A DNA stretch of 64,000 bases from a bacterium D16-56 (GTDB taxonomy: Bacteria; Bacillota; Clostridia; Lachnospirales; Lachnospiraceae): the NCBI GenBank assembly GCA_003611875.1, contig RAYY01000018.1, positions 1 to 64,000 on the forward strand. The letters run 5' to 3'. The translations under genes were made by a program, and so were the position numbers. How positions within the stretch are numbered: the first letter of the stretch is position 1; each line of letters opens with the position of its first letter. Shown here piece after piece: positions 35,733-45,532 of this stretch. The notes beneath the pieces are model-generated. The model was not told where the DNA came from, made no database searches, and saw only the letters and a list, made by a program, of their open reading frames with translations.

Positions 35733-35884
35733 GGAGCCGGTCAAATGCAATCGTGGTCTTAACACGGCAGCATTGGTTAGGAACTGTTTTTTACCATCCG
35801 GCAGACCGCCGTGCAGGTTTGCCGGGCGGAGAGACGCAGTGGCCAAGATTTGGGATACAGCATGAAATCATTAAGAGGTGGCGA

Positions 35885-37369
35885 ATGATGCAGGCGGTTA
35901 TGGTGTGGGACTGGATGATGGAGCATTTGCTTTATGTGAATCTGGCTTTGTCCGTGATGATCGTATTTTTTCAGAGGAGGGATCCAAAGGCAGTGTGGAC
36001 CTGGCTTCTGATTCTTTATTTTGTTCCGGTGCTCGGTTTTTTCTTTTATCTGATTTTCGCTCAGGATTACCACAGAAGCAAAATGTTCCGCATTAAGGAG
36101 GTGGAGGACCGGCTGTGTGTGTCAGATCGGCGCCAGGAGTATTTTCTGAAAAAAAATATCCGCCAGCTTGATAAAGGCTTGAAGGAGGATTATGGGGATT
36201 TGGTCTATTATAATCTGGAACAGGCAGGTTCTGTGCTTACATCGGACAATCAGGTGGATATTTTCACAGACGGACAGGAGAAGTTTGCAGATCTGTGCAG
36301 GGAGCTGAGGCAGGCGCGGCATTTTATCCATATTCAGTATTATATTATTAAAAATGATGAGCTGTTTGGGGAAATTGCACCTGTTTTGGAGGAGCGTGCG
36401 CAGGCCGGAGTTCAGGTAAGGATTCTTTATGACGGAATGGGAAGCAGGCTGATGCCTGGGTGGAGGTGGAAGGAGCTGAGGCAGGCGGGAATTAAGACAG
36501 CCTGCTTTTTTCCGCCCTTTTGGGGCAGGCTGAATCTGCGGGCGAATTACCGGAATCATCGCAAGATCGTGGTGATTGACGGCAGGACAGGATATGTAGG
36601 GGGATTTAATATTGGAAGAGAGTATTTGGGAAGAAGTGCGCGGTTTGGGTATTGGAGGGATACCCACTTAAAGATTCAGGGAGATGCGGTTATCAGCCTT
36701 CAGATCCGGTTTGCCCTGGATTGGAATTATGCAGGGAAGGAAAATCTGTTTTTGGACAGCAGTTTTTTTGAGAACTGCAGAAAAGGGGAGGAAGGCAGAA
36801 AATTAGAAAAAATGCCGGGGCAGATCGGGATTCAGATTATTGCCAGCGGGCCGGATTCCCGGTGGCGTCAGGTTCGGGATAATTATCTGAGGCTGATTCA
36901 TAAAGCCAGGCACCATATTTATATTCAGACCCCTTATTTTATTCCGGACGAAGCGGTGCTGAGCGCTCTTAGGGTGGCGGCAGGGTCTGGGATTGACGTG
37001 CGGCTGATGATTCCCTGCAAACCGGATCATCTCTTTGTCTATTGGGCGACGTATTCTTATATGGGGGAGCTGGTGAAGGCAAATGCTCGGTGTTATGTAT
37101 ATGAAAATGGTTTTTTACATGCCAAGGGCGTGATGGTGGACGGCCGGGTTAGCTGCTGCGGCACCGCTAATCTGGATATACGCAGCTTTGAGCTGAATTT
37201 TGAGGTGAATGCCACGATTTATGATCAGGAAACCACCAGGCGGCTGGAGACAGCGTTTTTAAAGGATCTGGAGTTCTGCAGAGAGGTGACAAGAGAGGCA
37301 TATGACCAGCGTGGATTGTGGGTACGGCTTAAAGAACAGGGAAGCCGTCTGATGTCGCCGCTGTTGTAG
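35885..37369 (+). CDS. cls: Cardiolipin synthase
   Basis: 494 aa from ATG 35885, behind AAGAGGTGGCGA; the frame is open back to 35729 but without a start site. Two N-terminal membrane spans precede two phospholipase-D HKD motifs: NHRKIVVIDG and LHAKGVMVDG, each followed by the usual GG or GT-N segment. It joins two phosphatidylglycerols to cardiolipin at the inner membrane. The unused open stretch before the start holds no known domain. Confidence 0.93.
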   Translation: MMQAVMVWDWMMEHLLYVNLALSVMIVFFQRRDPKAVWTWLLILYFVPVLGFFFYLIFAQDYHRSKMFRIKEVEDRLCVSDRRQEYFLKKNIRQLDKGLKEDYGDLVYYNLEQAGSVLTSDNQVDIFTDGQEKFADLCRELRQARHFIHIQYYIIKNDELFGEIAPVLEERAQAGVQVRILYDGMGSRLMPGWRWKELRQAGIKTACFFPPFWGRLNLRANYRNHRKIVVIDGRTGYVGGFNIGREYLGRSARFGYWRDTHLKIQGDAVISLQIRFALDWNYAGKENLFLDSSFFENCRKGEEGRKLEKMPGQIGIQIIASGPDSRWRQVRDNYLRLIHKARHHIYIQTPYFIPDEAVLSALRVAAGSGIDVRLMIPCKPDHLFVYWATYSYMGELVKANARCYVYENGFLHAKGVMVDGRVSCCGTANLDIRSFELNFEVNATIYDQETTRRLETAFLKDLEFCREVTREAYDQRGLWVRLKEQGSRLMSPLL

Positions 37370-37410
37370 ATGGCTGTGATTTCCAGAGAATAGTTTCCGG
37401 CCCGGCCGTT

Positions 37411-37416
37411 TATACT
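37411..37416 (+). promoter_or_regulatory. -10 element directly upstream of the CmpB-like gene
   Basis: TATACT stands 6 bp before ATG 37423 and there is no Shine-Dalgarno sequence. Transcription would start at or very near the A of the start codon. No good -35 is seen. Confidence 0.35.
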
Positions 37417-37422
37417 ATCTTC

Positions 37423-37860
37423 ATGAGCAGAATAAAAGATTTACCCGTTAATTTTTTTAAATGCGGTGTTACTGGATGGTGCCTGGAGGTAATGTTTACC
37501 TCTGTGGAATCTGTGCTGGCCCATGACTGGCGGCTTATCGGAAGGACTTCTCTTTTGATGTTTCCTATCTATGGAATGGGGGCGCTGCTTTCTCCCATAG
37601 GAACGGCTGTTGACTGCTGGATTGGAGAACTGCCCTTGCGCCCTGCAGACCGGTTTGTACGTCATGGAATGCTGGACATGGTATTGATCTTCACAGCAGA
37701 ATATCTGACCGGCATGTGGCTGCGGGCCCGCGGGATGTGTCCCTGGGATTACAGCGGAAGGCAGGCAAGCGTCAATGGATTGATCCGTCTGGACTTTGCA
37801 CCTCTGTGGTTTATGACTGGATTGCTCTTTGAGCAGATTACCAAAAAGAAGGAAAAATAA
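37423..37860 (+). CDS. CmpB-type putative ABC transporter membrane protein (PF06541-like)
   Basis: 145 aa, three to four hydrophobic segments. The signature CPWDYSGRQASVNGLIRLD followed by FAPLWFMTGLLFEQI is that of the family called putative ABC-transporter type IV. In many Lachnospiraceae it is a stand-alone membrane protein without an ATPase partner, as here. Function unproven. There is no ribosome binding site before the ATG; a -10-like TATACT is 6 bp upstream. Confidence 0.75.
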   Translation: MSRIKDLPVNFFKCGVTGWCLEVMFTSVESVLAHDWRLIGRTSLLMFPIYGMGALLSPIGTAVDCWIGELPLRPADRFVRHGMLDMVLIFTAEYLTGMWLRARGMCPWDYSGRQASVNGLIRLDFAPLWFMTGLLFEQITKKKEK

Positions 37861-37888
37861 GCCGGCAGACAAGGCAGGCTGCCGGTTT
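37859..37888. terminator. Convergent terminator overlapping a stop codon
   Basis: AAGCCGGCAG/CTGCCGGTTT (37859-37868 with 37879-37888), 10-bp stem with one G-U pair and 10-nt loop. It serves the CmpB-like gene and lies at the end of the DUF3592 gene. Confidence 0.85.
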
Positions 37889-39347
37889 ATTTCCATTTTT
37901 CAGAAAATTTCTGATGGCGGCTCTCAAAATAGTTGATATAGCTTTGATAACGGCGGTACAGATACAGAGGGCTAAAGTCTTCACAATCTTTACCAGAATT
38001 AAAATAGGAATCCGGATCTGCTTTTGGGTCAAAACCGTGTAATGGATTATTTCTATCTTGGTAGCGGTCCAGCTTCTTTAAGCTTGGGTCAGCTTTTTGG
38101 CGGGAGAGAATCTGATCGTGTGCAAATACAGAGCCGTTCCACAGGGCAGCCTGAAAGGAGCCGGTAGAAAGATATTGTTCTATGGTGTAGAAATATACTT
38201 CATAGACAGGATCCGGATCAATGGGGGGATAAGCGTCCGGGTGTTGTTCATCATAGTGTCTCTGAACATACTCCTGATACCAGCTTACCTCCTCCAGATA
38301 AGGCGGAATGAAATAGGGAGAGCCCAGCAGTATTTTTTCCTTTATAGATGAATTATAGGAGAAAATTTCTGCTGCAGAATGGAACTGAAGGGAGGAGACA
38401 GCCAGGAACAGACCAATGCTTTCCTCCGGGTCAAAGCGTCTGTCTAAGTCAGACTGTTGGGCTGCCGCGACAATGTCCATCATAAAGGCCAGTTCTTCCA
38501 TAGAATAAGGACCGGATTTTGGGGCGGACTGAGGGCAGAGCTGTCTTAGAAACTCAGCATAAGCAGACTGCCAGATAACATCTTCCTCGCCGTCCAAGTG
38601 ACATTTGATTAAAAATTCAGAGATGCATTGGGCGTATGTATCAGCCAGATTGCGGGAAGCACGGTCAGCAGCTTCCCCATATTGTCTGCGGTAGTCATTA
38701 TAGGACTTTGTTCCCTTTTTTTCTTCTATTTTTTTATCGATCTGCCGGAAATGAAGAAGGGTTTCTTCTATTTCATTTTCCAGGCGGCGTGTACAGTCAG
38801 AGTCCCAGGTGGAATAATAATCCCAGTCAGAGAACCCCGAAACGGATGCGCCTAAATCTTCCCAGGTTTGTTTTTCAAAAAGCAGCTCATGGGTGCCCAG
38901 ATAATAGTCTGCGTAATAGCTTCCGACAACAAAAAGGAATATAATGCAGGCAATAGGGCCAAGGAACAGGCAGGAAAAAATGTTAGAATCAGAGTATTCG
39001 CCCTGAATGATAAATTCCTTCGGATATTTTTCATTGTATAAAATCGGGAGCTTTTGTCCTACCTGGTAAGTTCCCAGCGGCTTATGGGCATGAGGATATT
39101 CTTTGGTGTAGGTGCTGTCCTCCACCTGATAGGTGATAACAGGAAATTCGAACCAATGTTTGAATAAACCATATCTCCCTCTGGAGCGGTAATCTTTTTT
39201 TATTTCTGTTATAGTGGCTGTTGCCGTGCCGTGCCAGGATCTGCACGCAAACCAGATCCAAAGTTCCAGAATGACAGGAATAAGAAACATGGGAAAAAGA
39301 AGCAGGAAGAAAAATGCATAAAACTGGGAAAGATAGGGGGTATTCAT
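37887..39347 (-). CDS. Membrane protein with N-terminal DUF3592-like domain
   Basis: 486 aa from ATG 39347; an ATG at 39389 has no ribosome binding site, and the one at 39347 has only GAGAG. The first span (FYAFFFLLLFPMFLIPVI) is followed by an extracytoplasmic-type domain: ATITEIKKDYRSRGRYGLFK, then FPVITYQVEDSTY and TYQVGQKLPILYNEKYPKEF. These match DUF3592 proteins. A second span (about 135-155) leads to a 330-residue soluble C-terminal region rich in Tyr, Glu and Asp with no recognised domain. It ends in YRRYQSYINYFESRHQKFS. Transcribed alone. Confidence 0.7.
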   Translation of the reverse strand: MNTPYLSQFYAFFFLLLFPMFLIPVILELWIWFACRSWHGTATATITEIKKDYRSRGRYGLFKHWFEFPVITYQVEDSTYTKEYPHAHKPLGTYQVGQKLPILYNEKYPKEFIIQGEYSDSNIFSCLFLGPIACIIFLFVVGSYYADYYLGTHELLFEKQTWEDLGASVSGFSDWDYYSTWDSDCTRRLENEIEETLLHFRQIDKKIEEKKGTKSYNDYRRQYGEAADRASRNLADTYAQCISEFLIKCHLDGEEDVIWQSAYAEFLRQLCPQSAPKSGPYSMEELAFMMDIVAAAQQSDLDRRFDPEESIGLFLAVSSLQFHSAAEIFSYNSSIKEKILLGSPYFIPPYLEEVSWYQEYVQRHYDEQHPDAYPPIDPDPVYEVYFYTIEQYLSTGSFQAALWNGSVFAHDQILSRQKADPSLKKLDRYQDRNNPLHGFDPKADPDSYFNSGKDCEDFSPLYLYRRYQSYINYFESRHQKFSEKWK

Positions 39348-39505
39348 AAAAGGAAGCTCTCTTTCGGGAAGGGTTTTCAAGGGATACATAATAGTTTATC
39401 ATTTGTTTGGATACATTTCAATCTTTTTACGGGGAAGGACTTGTTTTTAGCTTTCTTTTTTTATATACTGAAACAGATAGGAATTGAACGGAAAGGGATA
39501 AACAA

Positions 39506-40285
39506 ATGATACGATTTATACTGGTAGTAGTAGCGCTGCTGGGCTTTTTGGCTGCCAGCATTCCATTGGTAATCGGAGAGTATTTGGTGTCAAAGCGCAA
39601 TGCCAAAAGGCAGCAGGAGCACAGTTTGCGGATTGTCCAGGCCATGTTCCGACTGATATTCCGCCTGACAGGCTCAACCCTGACCATAAAGGGGCAGGAC
39701 AATGTACCAGAGGGGGCAGTCCTCTATGTGGGAAACCACAGAAGCTATTTTGATATTATTGTTGGTTATGCGGTGGTTCCAAATTTGGCAGGATTTGTGG
39801 CCAAAAAGGAGATGACACGGTACCCGGTCTTGTCAGACTGGATGAGGCTGGTCAACTGCCTGTTCTTGAACCGAGATGATATTAAAGAAGGGCTCAAGAC
39901 GATTCTGGAGGGAATCGAGAAGGTGAAGCAGGGGATTTCCATCTGGATTTTCCCGGAGGGGACCCGCAATGAGAATGAGGATATTCTGGATTTGCTTCCC
40001 TTTAAGGAGGGAAGCCTAAAGATTGCGGAGAAGAGCGGATGTCCGGTAATCCCGGTGGCTTTTACAGGGACTGCGGATATTTTTGAGAGCCATATTCCGT
40101 TTATGCGGCCTTCCCATGTAACCATTGAGTTTGGGGAGCCTATTTATGTTAAAAAGCTTCCGCCTGAGCTGAGAAAGCGTTCCGGGGCTTATACAAGAGA
40201 CCGGATTATCGAGATGCTGAAAAAGGAACAAAGGGAGCGTGCAGGGGCAGTGCAGACGGAACAGAGAGTGATCAAAAAGGCATAG
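39506..40285 (+). CDS. plsC: 1-acyl-sn-glycerol-3-phosphate acyltransferase
   Basis: 259 aa. One N-terminal membrane anchor, then the acyltransferase motifs NHRSYFD (NHxxxxD), IFPEGTRN (FPEGTR), and VIPVAFTGT. It adds the second acyl chain to form phosphatidic acid at the membrane. The start follows GGAAAGGGATAAACAA. It is 26 bp before pheA and probably on the same transcript. Confidence 0.94.
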   Translation: MIRFILVVVALLGFLAASIPLVIGEYLVSKRNAKRQQEHSLRIVQAMFRLIFRLTGSTLTIKGQDNVPEGAVLYVGNHRSYFDIIVGYAVVPNLAGFVAKKEMTRYPVLSDWMRLVNCLFLNRDDIKEGLKTILEGIEKVKQGISIWIFPEGTRNENEDILDLLPFKEGSLKIAEKSGCPVIPVAFTGTADIFESHIPFMRPSHVTIEFGEPIYVKKLPPELRKRSGAYTRDRIIEMLKKEQRERAGAVQTEQRVIKKA

Positions 40286-40311
40286 AAGCAGATACGGAGG
40301 ATCTCTAAAGC

Positions 40312-41439
40312 ATGGATTTACAGGAGTGCAGGACAGAACTAGACCAGATTGACGAGCAGATCGTGAAGCTGTTTGAGGAGCGGATGGGAATCTGCAGCAG
40401 TGTGGCAGAATATAAGATTGCGGCAGGAAAGCCGGTGTATGATGGAGAAAGGGAACGGCAGAAGCTTTCGGCAGTCAGCAGCATGGCTCATGGGGATTAT
40501 AACCAGACAGCGGTTCAGGAGCTGTTTACCCAGATCATGACGATCAGCCGCCGATATCAGTACCGGCTGATGGCACAGCATGGAAAGCTGGAGGATCTGG
40601 GATATCAGCAGGTGGAACAGCTTCCTGTGAATGGAGTTCGGGTGGTCTACCAGGGGGTAGAGGGGGCTTACAGCCATGGGGCGGCTCTGCAGTTCTTCGG
40701 AAAAGAGACAGAGCTTTTTCATGTGCAGACCTTTGAGGAGGCTATGCAGCAGGTACAGGAAGGAAAGGCAGATTATGGGGTGCTCCCTATTGAAAATTCC
40801 TCTGCCGGTGCGGTAATTGATAACTATGATCTGCAGATCAAGTATCACAATCATATTGTGGCAGAGACCTTTGTGAAGGTTCGCCATGGGCTTTTGGGGC
40901 TGGAGGAGGCAGAGCTGTCTGATATTAAGACCGTGTATTCCCATCCCCAGGCGCTGATGCAGTGTTCACAGTTTTTGCATGACCAGAAGCAGATCCGGCA
41001 GGTGAGTCTGGAGAATACGGCAGTGGCAGCCAAAAAGATTGTGGAGGACAAGGACAGGACACAGGCAGCCATTGCCAGTGAGATTGCAGCAGAGCTGTAT
41101 GGCCTGAAGGTGCTCAGGGCGGCTATCCAGAACAGTGAGAGCAATACGACCCGATTTATCATTTTATCCAGCCGTCCCATATACTGCAGGGATGCATCAA
41201 AGGTCAGCATTGCTTTTGAACTGCCCCATCGAAGCGGTACTCTTTACAATATTTTGGGACACTTTATCTTCAACGGAGTGAACATGCGGATGATTGAGTC
41301 CCGCCCCATTCCGGGGCGGAGCTGGGAATATCGGTTTTTTGTTGATATTGAAGGGAATCTGGCAGACGCAGCCATAAGAAACGCACTGAACGGAGTGGCG
41401 GCAGAGGCACAGAACATGCGGATTTTAGGGAATTACTAA
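40312..41439 (+). CDS. pheA: Bifunctional chorismate mutase / prephenate dehydratase
   Basis: 375 aa. The AroQ-type chorismate mutase is at about 1-90 (LDQIDEQIVKLFEERM, VYDGERERQKL). The prephenate dehydratase domain is at about 105-285 (YQGVEGAYSHGAALQFF, LPIENSSAGAV, SNTTRFIIL). The ACT regulatory domain (ELPHRSGTLYNIL, MRMIESRPIPG) is C-terminal. It turns chorismate into phenylpyruvate. The TRF and ESRP motifs suggest intact catalysis and phenylalanine feedback. Confidence 0.96.
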   Translation: MDLQECRTELDQIDEQIVKLFEERMGICSSVAEYKIAAGKPVYDGERERQKLSAVSSMAHGDYNQTAVQELFTQIMTISRRYQYRLMAQHGKLEDLGYQQVEQLPVNGVRVVYQGVEGAYSHGAALQFFGKETELFHVQTFEEAMQQVQEGKADYGVLPIENSSAGAVIDNYDLQIKYHNHIVAETFVKVRHGLLGLEEAELSDIKTVYSHPQALMQCSQFLHDQKQIRQVSLENTAVAAKKIVEDKDRTQAAIASEIAAELYGLKVLRAAIQNSESNTTRFIILSSRPIYCRDASKVSIAFELPHRSGTLYNILGHFIFNGVNMRMIESRPIPGRSWEYRFFVDIEGNLADAAIRNALNGVAAEAQNMRILGNY

Positions 41440-41531
41440 TAGATTATTTTAAGAAACCGGCGGCAGGTCACTGCTGTAACGGAATAAAAGGCAAAGAATG
41501 AGTTCGGGAGGAGAGAAGGGAGTTGAACAGC

Positions 41532-43094
41532 ATGGTACGCACATTTGCGGCAATCGACATAGGTTCTTCCGGCCTGGAAATGGGAATATATGAGCTGTCG
41601 GAGAAATCCGGCATTCGACTCATTGACCAGGTGCGGTATCCGATTGCCCTGGGGGAGGATACGTGGCGCAGCGGAAGGATCAGCTACCGTCAGGTAGATG
41701 AGACGTGTGAGGTGCTGGCAGAATTTGCCCGTATCATGAAAGGGTATCAGGTGGAGAATTGTCGGGCCTATGCCACCAGCGCTTTAAGAGAGGCGCAGAA
41801 CAGCCAGATTGTAGTAGACCAGATTCGGGTAAGAACCGGCATCGAGGTACGGGTTATCAGCAATTCGGAGCAGCGATTTATCAGCTACAAGGCCATTGCG
41901 TACAAGGATGCGGAGTTCCAGAAGGTGATCCAGAAAGGGACAGCCATTCTGGATGTAGGAAACGGCAGTACGCAGATTTCCTTGTTTGACAAGGATTCCC
42001 TGGTATCTACGCAGAATTTGCCGCTGGGAGCCATTCGCTTAATGGAAATCATGCGGCATATGAAGACCACAGCGGAAAAGGAGCAGAAGCTGATACAGGA
42101 ACTGGTGGATAATGAGCTGGTAACATTCCGCAAGATTTATTTAAAGGACCGGAAGATAGAGAATCTGATCGGCGTGGGCAAGGTTACGCTTGTTTTGTAT
42201 CGAAGGATCATGAGGGAGGTGAACCAGCGGGATCGGATTACTTTGGAGGAATTTAATCGTTTTTATGATGCCCTGGGAAGGATGACATTAGATCAGATCG
42301 AGGATACTTTTGAGGTGAATGCAATCTATGCCTCCATGCTGTTTCCTGCTGCTACCATTATCCGTCAGGTGCTGGAGGTTACAGGTGCAGACAATATCTG
42401 GGTGCCTGGTACCTTGATGCTGGATGGGATCGCGGCAGATTATGCGGAGGAGCGGAAGCTTTTAAAGTTCAACCATAATTTTGCTAATGATATTATAGTT
42501 GCTTCACGAAATATGGCGAAACGCTATAAGTGCCATATGCCTCATATTCAGGCAGTGGAGAGCGCTGCCCTGCAGGTATTTGACTGCATGAAAAAGTATC
42601 ATGGGTTGGGGGAGCGGGAAAGGCTGCTTTTGCAGATTGCCGCAGACCTTCACTCTTGCGGAAAGTTTGTGACCATGCGCAATGCCACAGAGTATGCCTA
42701 TAATATTATCATGGCCACAGAGATCATCGGTCTGTCCCATGTGGAGCGGGAGATTGTGGCCAATGTGGTCCGTTATCATTTAAAGACCTTTCAGTATAAT
42801 GACATTAAGATCCATGCAAAGCCATCCCGGAGTTCACGTCTGGCCACACCAGATAATCTGACTTTGACTGTGGCAAAGCTGACGGCGATTCTGCGGCTGG
42901 CCAATTCCATGGACCGGAGCCATAGCAACAAGCTGGCCGGATGCCGGATTGCCATTAAGAATAATAAGCTGATGATTCATACGGATTATGCTGGCGATGT
43001 GACGCTGGAGCTGCTGTCCATTGAGGAGAAGGCTGATTTCTTTGAGGAAATTTTCGGGATCCGTCCGGTGCTGAAACAGAAAAAGAAGGTATAG
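41532..43094 (+). CDS. ppx: Exopolyphosphatase (Ppx/GppA family)
   Basis: 520 aa from ATG 41532, 9 nt after GAAGGGAG; a TTG at 41523 touches that site. ASKHA-type phosphatase: AAIDIGSSGLEMGIYEL at the N-terminus, ATSALREAQN, and AILDVGNGSTQIS for the second phosphate loop. The C-terminal 200 residues form an HD-like domain (LLLQIAADLHSCGK). It degrades polyphosphate, or pppGpp in some members. Its coupling to ppk (13 bp) supports polyphosphate turnover. Confidence 0.93.
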   Translation: MVRTFAAIDIGSSGLEMGIYELSEKSGIRLIDQVRYPIALGEDTWRSGRISYRQVDETCEVLAEFARIMKGYQVENCRAYATSALREAQNSQIVVDQIRVRTGIEVRVISNSEQRFISYKAIAYKDAEFQKVIQKGTAILDVGNGSTQISLFDKDSLVSTQNLPLGAIRLMEIMRHMKTTAEKEQKLIQELVDNELVTFRKIYLKDRKIENLIGVGKVTLVLYRRIMREVNQRDRITLEEFNRFYDALGRMTLDQIEDTFEVNAIYASMLFPAATIIRQVLEVTGADNIWVPGTLMLDGIAADYAEERKLLKFNHNFANDIIVASRNMAKRYKCHMPHIQAVESAALQVFDCMKKYHGLGERERLLLQIAADLHSCGKFVTMRNATEYAYNIIMATEIIGLSHVEREIVANVVRYHLKTFQYNDIKIHAKPSRSSRLATPDNLTLTVAKLTAILRLANSMDRSHSNKLAGCRIAIKNNKLMIHTDYAGDVTLELLSIEEKADFFEEIFGIRPVLKQKKKV

Positions 43095-43107
43095 GGGAGT
43101 AAAAACG

Positions 43108-45249
43108 ATGGCAGAGATAGAAAGTATTTATGCAGATCCGAAAAATTATGTAAACAGGGAATTAAGCTGGCTGGAATTTAATTACCGGATTCTTCATGAG
43201 GCCAGGGATAAGGCGATTCCCCTATTTGAAAGGCTGAAATTTTTAAGTATTACCGCATCGAATCTGGATGAGTTCTGTATGGTACGGGTAGCATCCTTGA
43301 AGGATCAGGTTCATGCGAAATATAAAAAGACAGACATTGCAGGACTGCGGGCAGAGGAGCAGCTTACCCTCATTTCAGAAAAGACCCACCGTCTGGTGGA
43401 GCTGCAGTACTCTACCTATGGCAGGTCCCTGCTTCCTGCGCTGAAGCAGAAGGGACTGCAGATATTGTGGGAGCATGAGGAGTTGACTGAGGAGGAACAA
43501 AAATATGTGGACGGCTATTTCCGGGAAAATGTCTATCCGGTATTGACGCCTATGGCAGTAGATTCCTCTCGTCCGTTTCCCTTAATCCGCAATAAATCCC
43601 TGAACATTGCGGCTTTGGTACAGAAGAAAAACGGAGACGATTCCCTGGAATTTGCCATGGTGCAGGTTCCTTCCGTGCTTTCCCGGATTGTAGAGCTTCC
43701 CTGCAAAGAGGAAAACGCACATCGCGTTATTCTTTTGGAGGAGGTTATTGAGCGCAATATTCATGAGCTGTTTTTAAACTATAAGATTGTGTCGGCTCAC
43801 CCGTTTCGGATTATGAGAAATGCAGATTTTACACTGGATGAGGAGGAGGCGGTGGATCTTTTGGAGGAGATCCAGAAGCAGCTTAAGAAGCGTCAGTGGG
43901 GCGAGGTGATCCGTCTGGAGATTGAAGAAAAGGTAGATAAGCGTCTTTTAAAGATTCTGCGGAAGGGACTTTTCGTAGGGAATGAGGATATTTATGAGGT
44001 AGGCGGACCCTTGGATTTGACATTTCTTATGAAGCTGTATGGTACAAGCGGCTTTGACCACTTAAAAGCCAAGCCTTATGTGCCGCAGCCGATTCCGGCT
44101 CTGATGAATGAGGAGGATATCTTTACGAATATCCGCAAGGGAGATATTTTGCTGCACCATCCTTACCAGACATTTGACCCGGTCGTGAACCTTGTGCAAA
44201 GGGCGGCCAAGGATCCTGAGGTGCTTGCCATCAAGCAGACCTTGTACCGGGTCAGCGGTCATTCTCCTATTGTGGCAGCCTTGGCAGAGGCGGCAGACAA
44301 TGGCAAGCAGGTGTCGGTGCTGGTGGAATTGAAGGCACGTTTTGATGAGGAAAATAATATTAACTGGGCCAAGAAGCTGGAAAAGGCAGGCTGTCATGTG
44401 ATCTATGGCCTGATGGGCCTGAAGACCCACTGTAAGATCACCCTGGTTGTGCGCCGGGAGGAGGATGGAATCCGTCGTTATGTTCATCTGGGAACCGGGA
44501 ATTATAATGATTCTACAGCCAGGCTGTACACGGACTGCGGGCTTTTGACCTGCAATCCTAAGATCGGGCAGGATGCCACGGCAGTGTTTAATATGCTGTC
44601 TGGTTATTCGGAGCCGCCTACCTGGAATAAGCTGTCCTTAGCGCCTTTGTGGCTGCGGAGCAAATTTATCAAGATGATTCGCCGGGAAACAGAGCATGCC
44701 CGTGCCGGCGGATATGGACATATTATGGCAAAGATGAACTCTCTGTGTGACAAGGAGATTATATCCAGCTTGTATGAGGCATCCTGTGCCGGGGTAAAGG
44801 TTGAGCTGGTCATTCGGGGGATTTGCTGCTTGAAGGCAGGGGTGCAGGGACTTAGCGAGAATATCAGCGTTCACTCTATTGTGGGGAATTTCCTGGAGCA
44901 TGCACGGATTTTCTATTTTGAGAATGACGGAAGCCCGGAGGTCTATATGGGCAGCGCAGACTGGATGCCGAGGAACCTGGATAAACGGGTGGAGATTCTG
45001 TTTCCGGTGGAGGATCCGGATCTGAAGGAGCAGGTGATTCATATTCTGAGGGTGCAGCTGGAGGATAATGTGAAGGCCCATATTCTGCAGCCAGATGGAA
45101 CTTATGAGAAGATTGACAAGCGTGGGAAGGAGCTGGTGATGGCCCAGCGGCAGTTCTGTGAGGAGGCTGTGGCTGCGGCAGCGGCAAGAAAGCAGGAGAT
45201 CAGCCCGGATGTGCGGGATACCAGAAGGTTTGTGCCGGCGGAAGGGTAG
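43108..45249 (+). CDS. ppk1: Polyphosphate kinase 1
   Basis: 713 aa, full length. The N-domain opens YVNRELSWLEFNYRILHEA. The two conserved histidines are in HLGTGNYNDSTARLYTD (His460, the phosphorylated residue) and LEHARIFYFEN (His598). ATP is used reversibly to build polyphosphate. It is the second gene of the ppx-ppk1 unit; no clear terminator follows. Confidence 0.96.
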   Translation: MAEIESIYADPKNYVNRELSWLEFNYRILHEARDKAIPLFERLKFLSITASNLDEFCMVRVASLKDQVHAKYKKTDIAGLRAEEQLTLISEKTHRLVELQYSTYGRSLLPALKQKGLQILWEHEELTEEEQKYVDGYFRENVYPVLTPMAVDSSRPFPLIRNKSLNIAALVQKKNGDDSLEFAMVQVPSVLSRIVELPCKEENAHRVILLEEVIERNIHELFLNYKIVSAHPFRIMRNADFTLDEEEAVDLLEEIQKQLKKRQWGEVIRLEIEEKVDKRLLKILRKGLFVGNEDIYEVGGPLDLTFLMKLYGTSGFDHLKAKPYVPQPIPALMNEEDIFTNIRKGDILLHHPYQTFDPVVNLVQRAAKDPEVLAIKQTLYRVSGHSPIVAALAEAADNGKQVSVLVELKARFDEENNINWAKKLEKAGCHVIYGLMGLKTHCKITLVVRREEDGIRRYVHLGTGNYNDSTARLYTDCGLLTCNPKIGQDATAVFNMLSGYSEPPTWNKLSLAPLWLRSKFIKMIRRETEHARAGGYGHIMAKMNSLCDKEIISSLYEASCAGVKVELVIRGICCLKAGVQGLSENISVHSIVGNFLEHARIFYFENDGSPEVYMGSADWMPRNLDKRVEILFPVEDPDLKEQVIHILRVQLEDNVKAHILQPDGTYEKIDKRGKELVMAQRQFCEEAVAAAAARKQEISPDVRDTRRFVPAEG

Positions 45250-45439
45250 GGGATGATGAGGCAGGCTTGATTGGCATTTTTCGGTTTAGGCGGAGAGGAA
45301 AGAATGTGTGTATAGATTGGTGAACTTGCTGTTGGAGAATGGAACCTATGTTGTCCGATATGGATGCAGATCCGCAGATTAGCTGGCGGCAAGCCGTGAC
45401 GATCTTTCTCAGAAAAATAGGAAAGCAGCAGAATAATCG

Positions 45440-45468
45440 TTGCTATGTTGTTAAAAATCCGTTATAAT
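45440..45468 (+). promoter_or_regulatory. Promoter of glgB
   Basis: TTGCTA (45440-45445), a 17-bp spacer and TATAAT (45463-45468). It gives glgB its own start despite being downstream of ppk1. The rest of the 283-bp gap shows no gene. Confidence 0.7.
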
Positions 45469-45532
45469 AAAACCAAGAAATAAGAGTGCGGCGTTTGGTA
45501 GGATTACCATTCGGCAGTAAAGGGGGTTCCTT

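Noticed and set aside
35729-35884. N-terminal extension of cardiolipin synthase, or a separate small gene
   Set aside because: Open frame without a start site or membrane character; ATG 35885 has a ribosome binding site and begins just before the first span.
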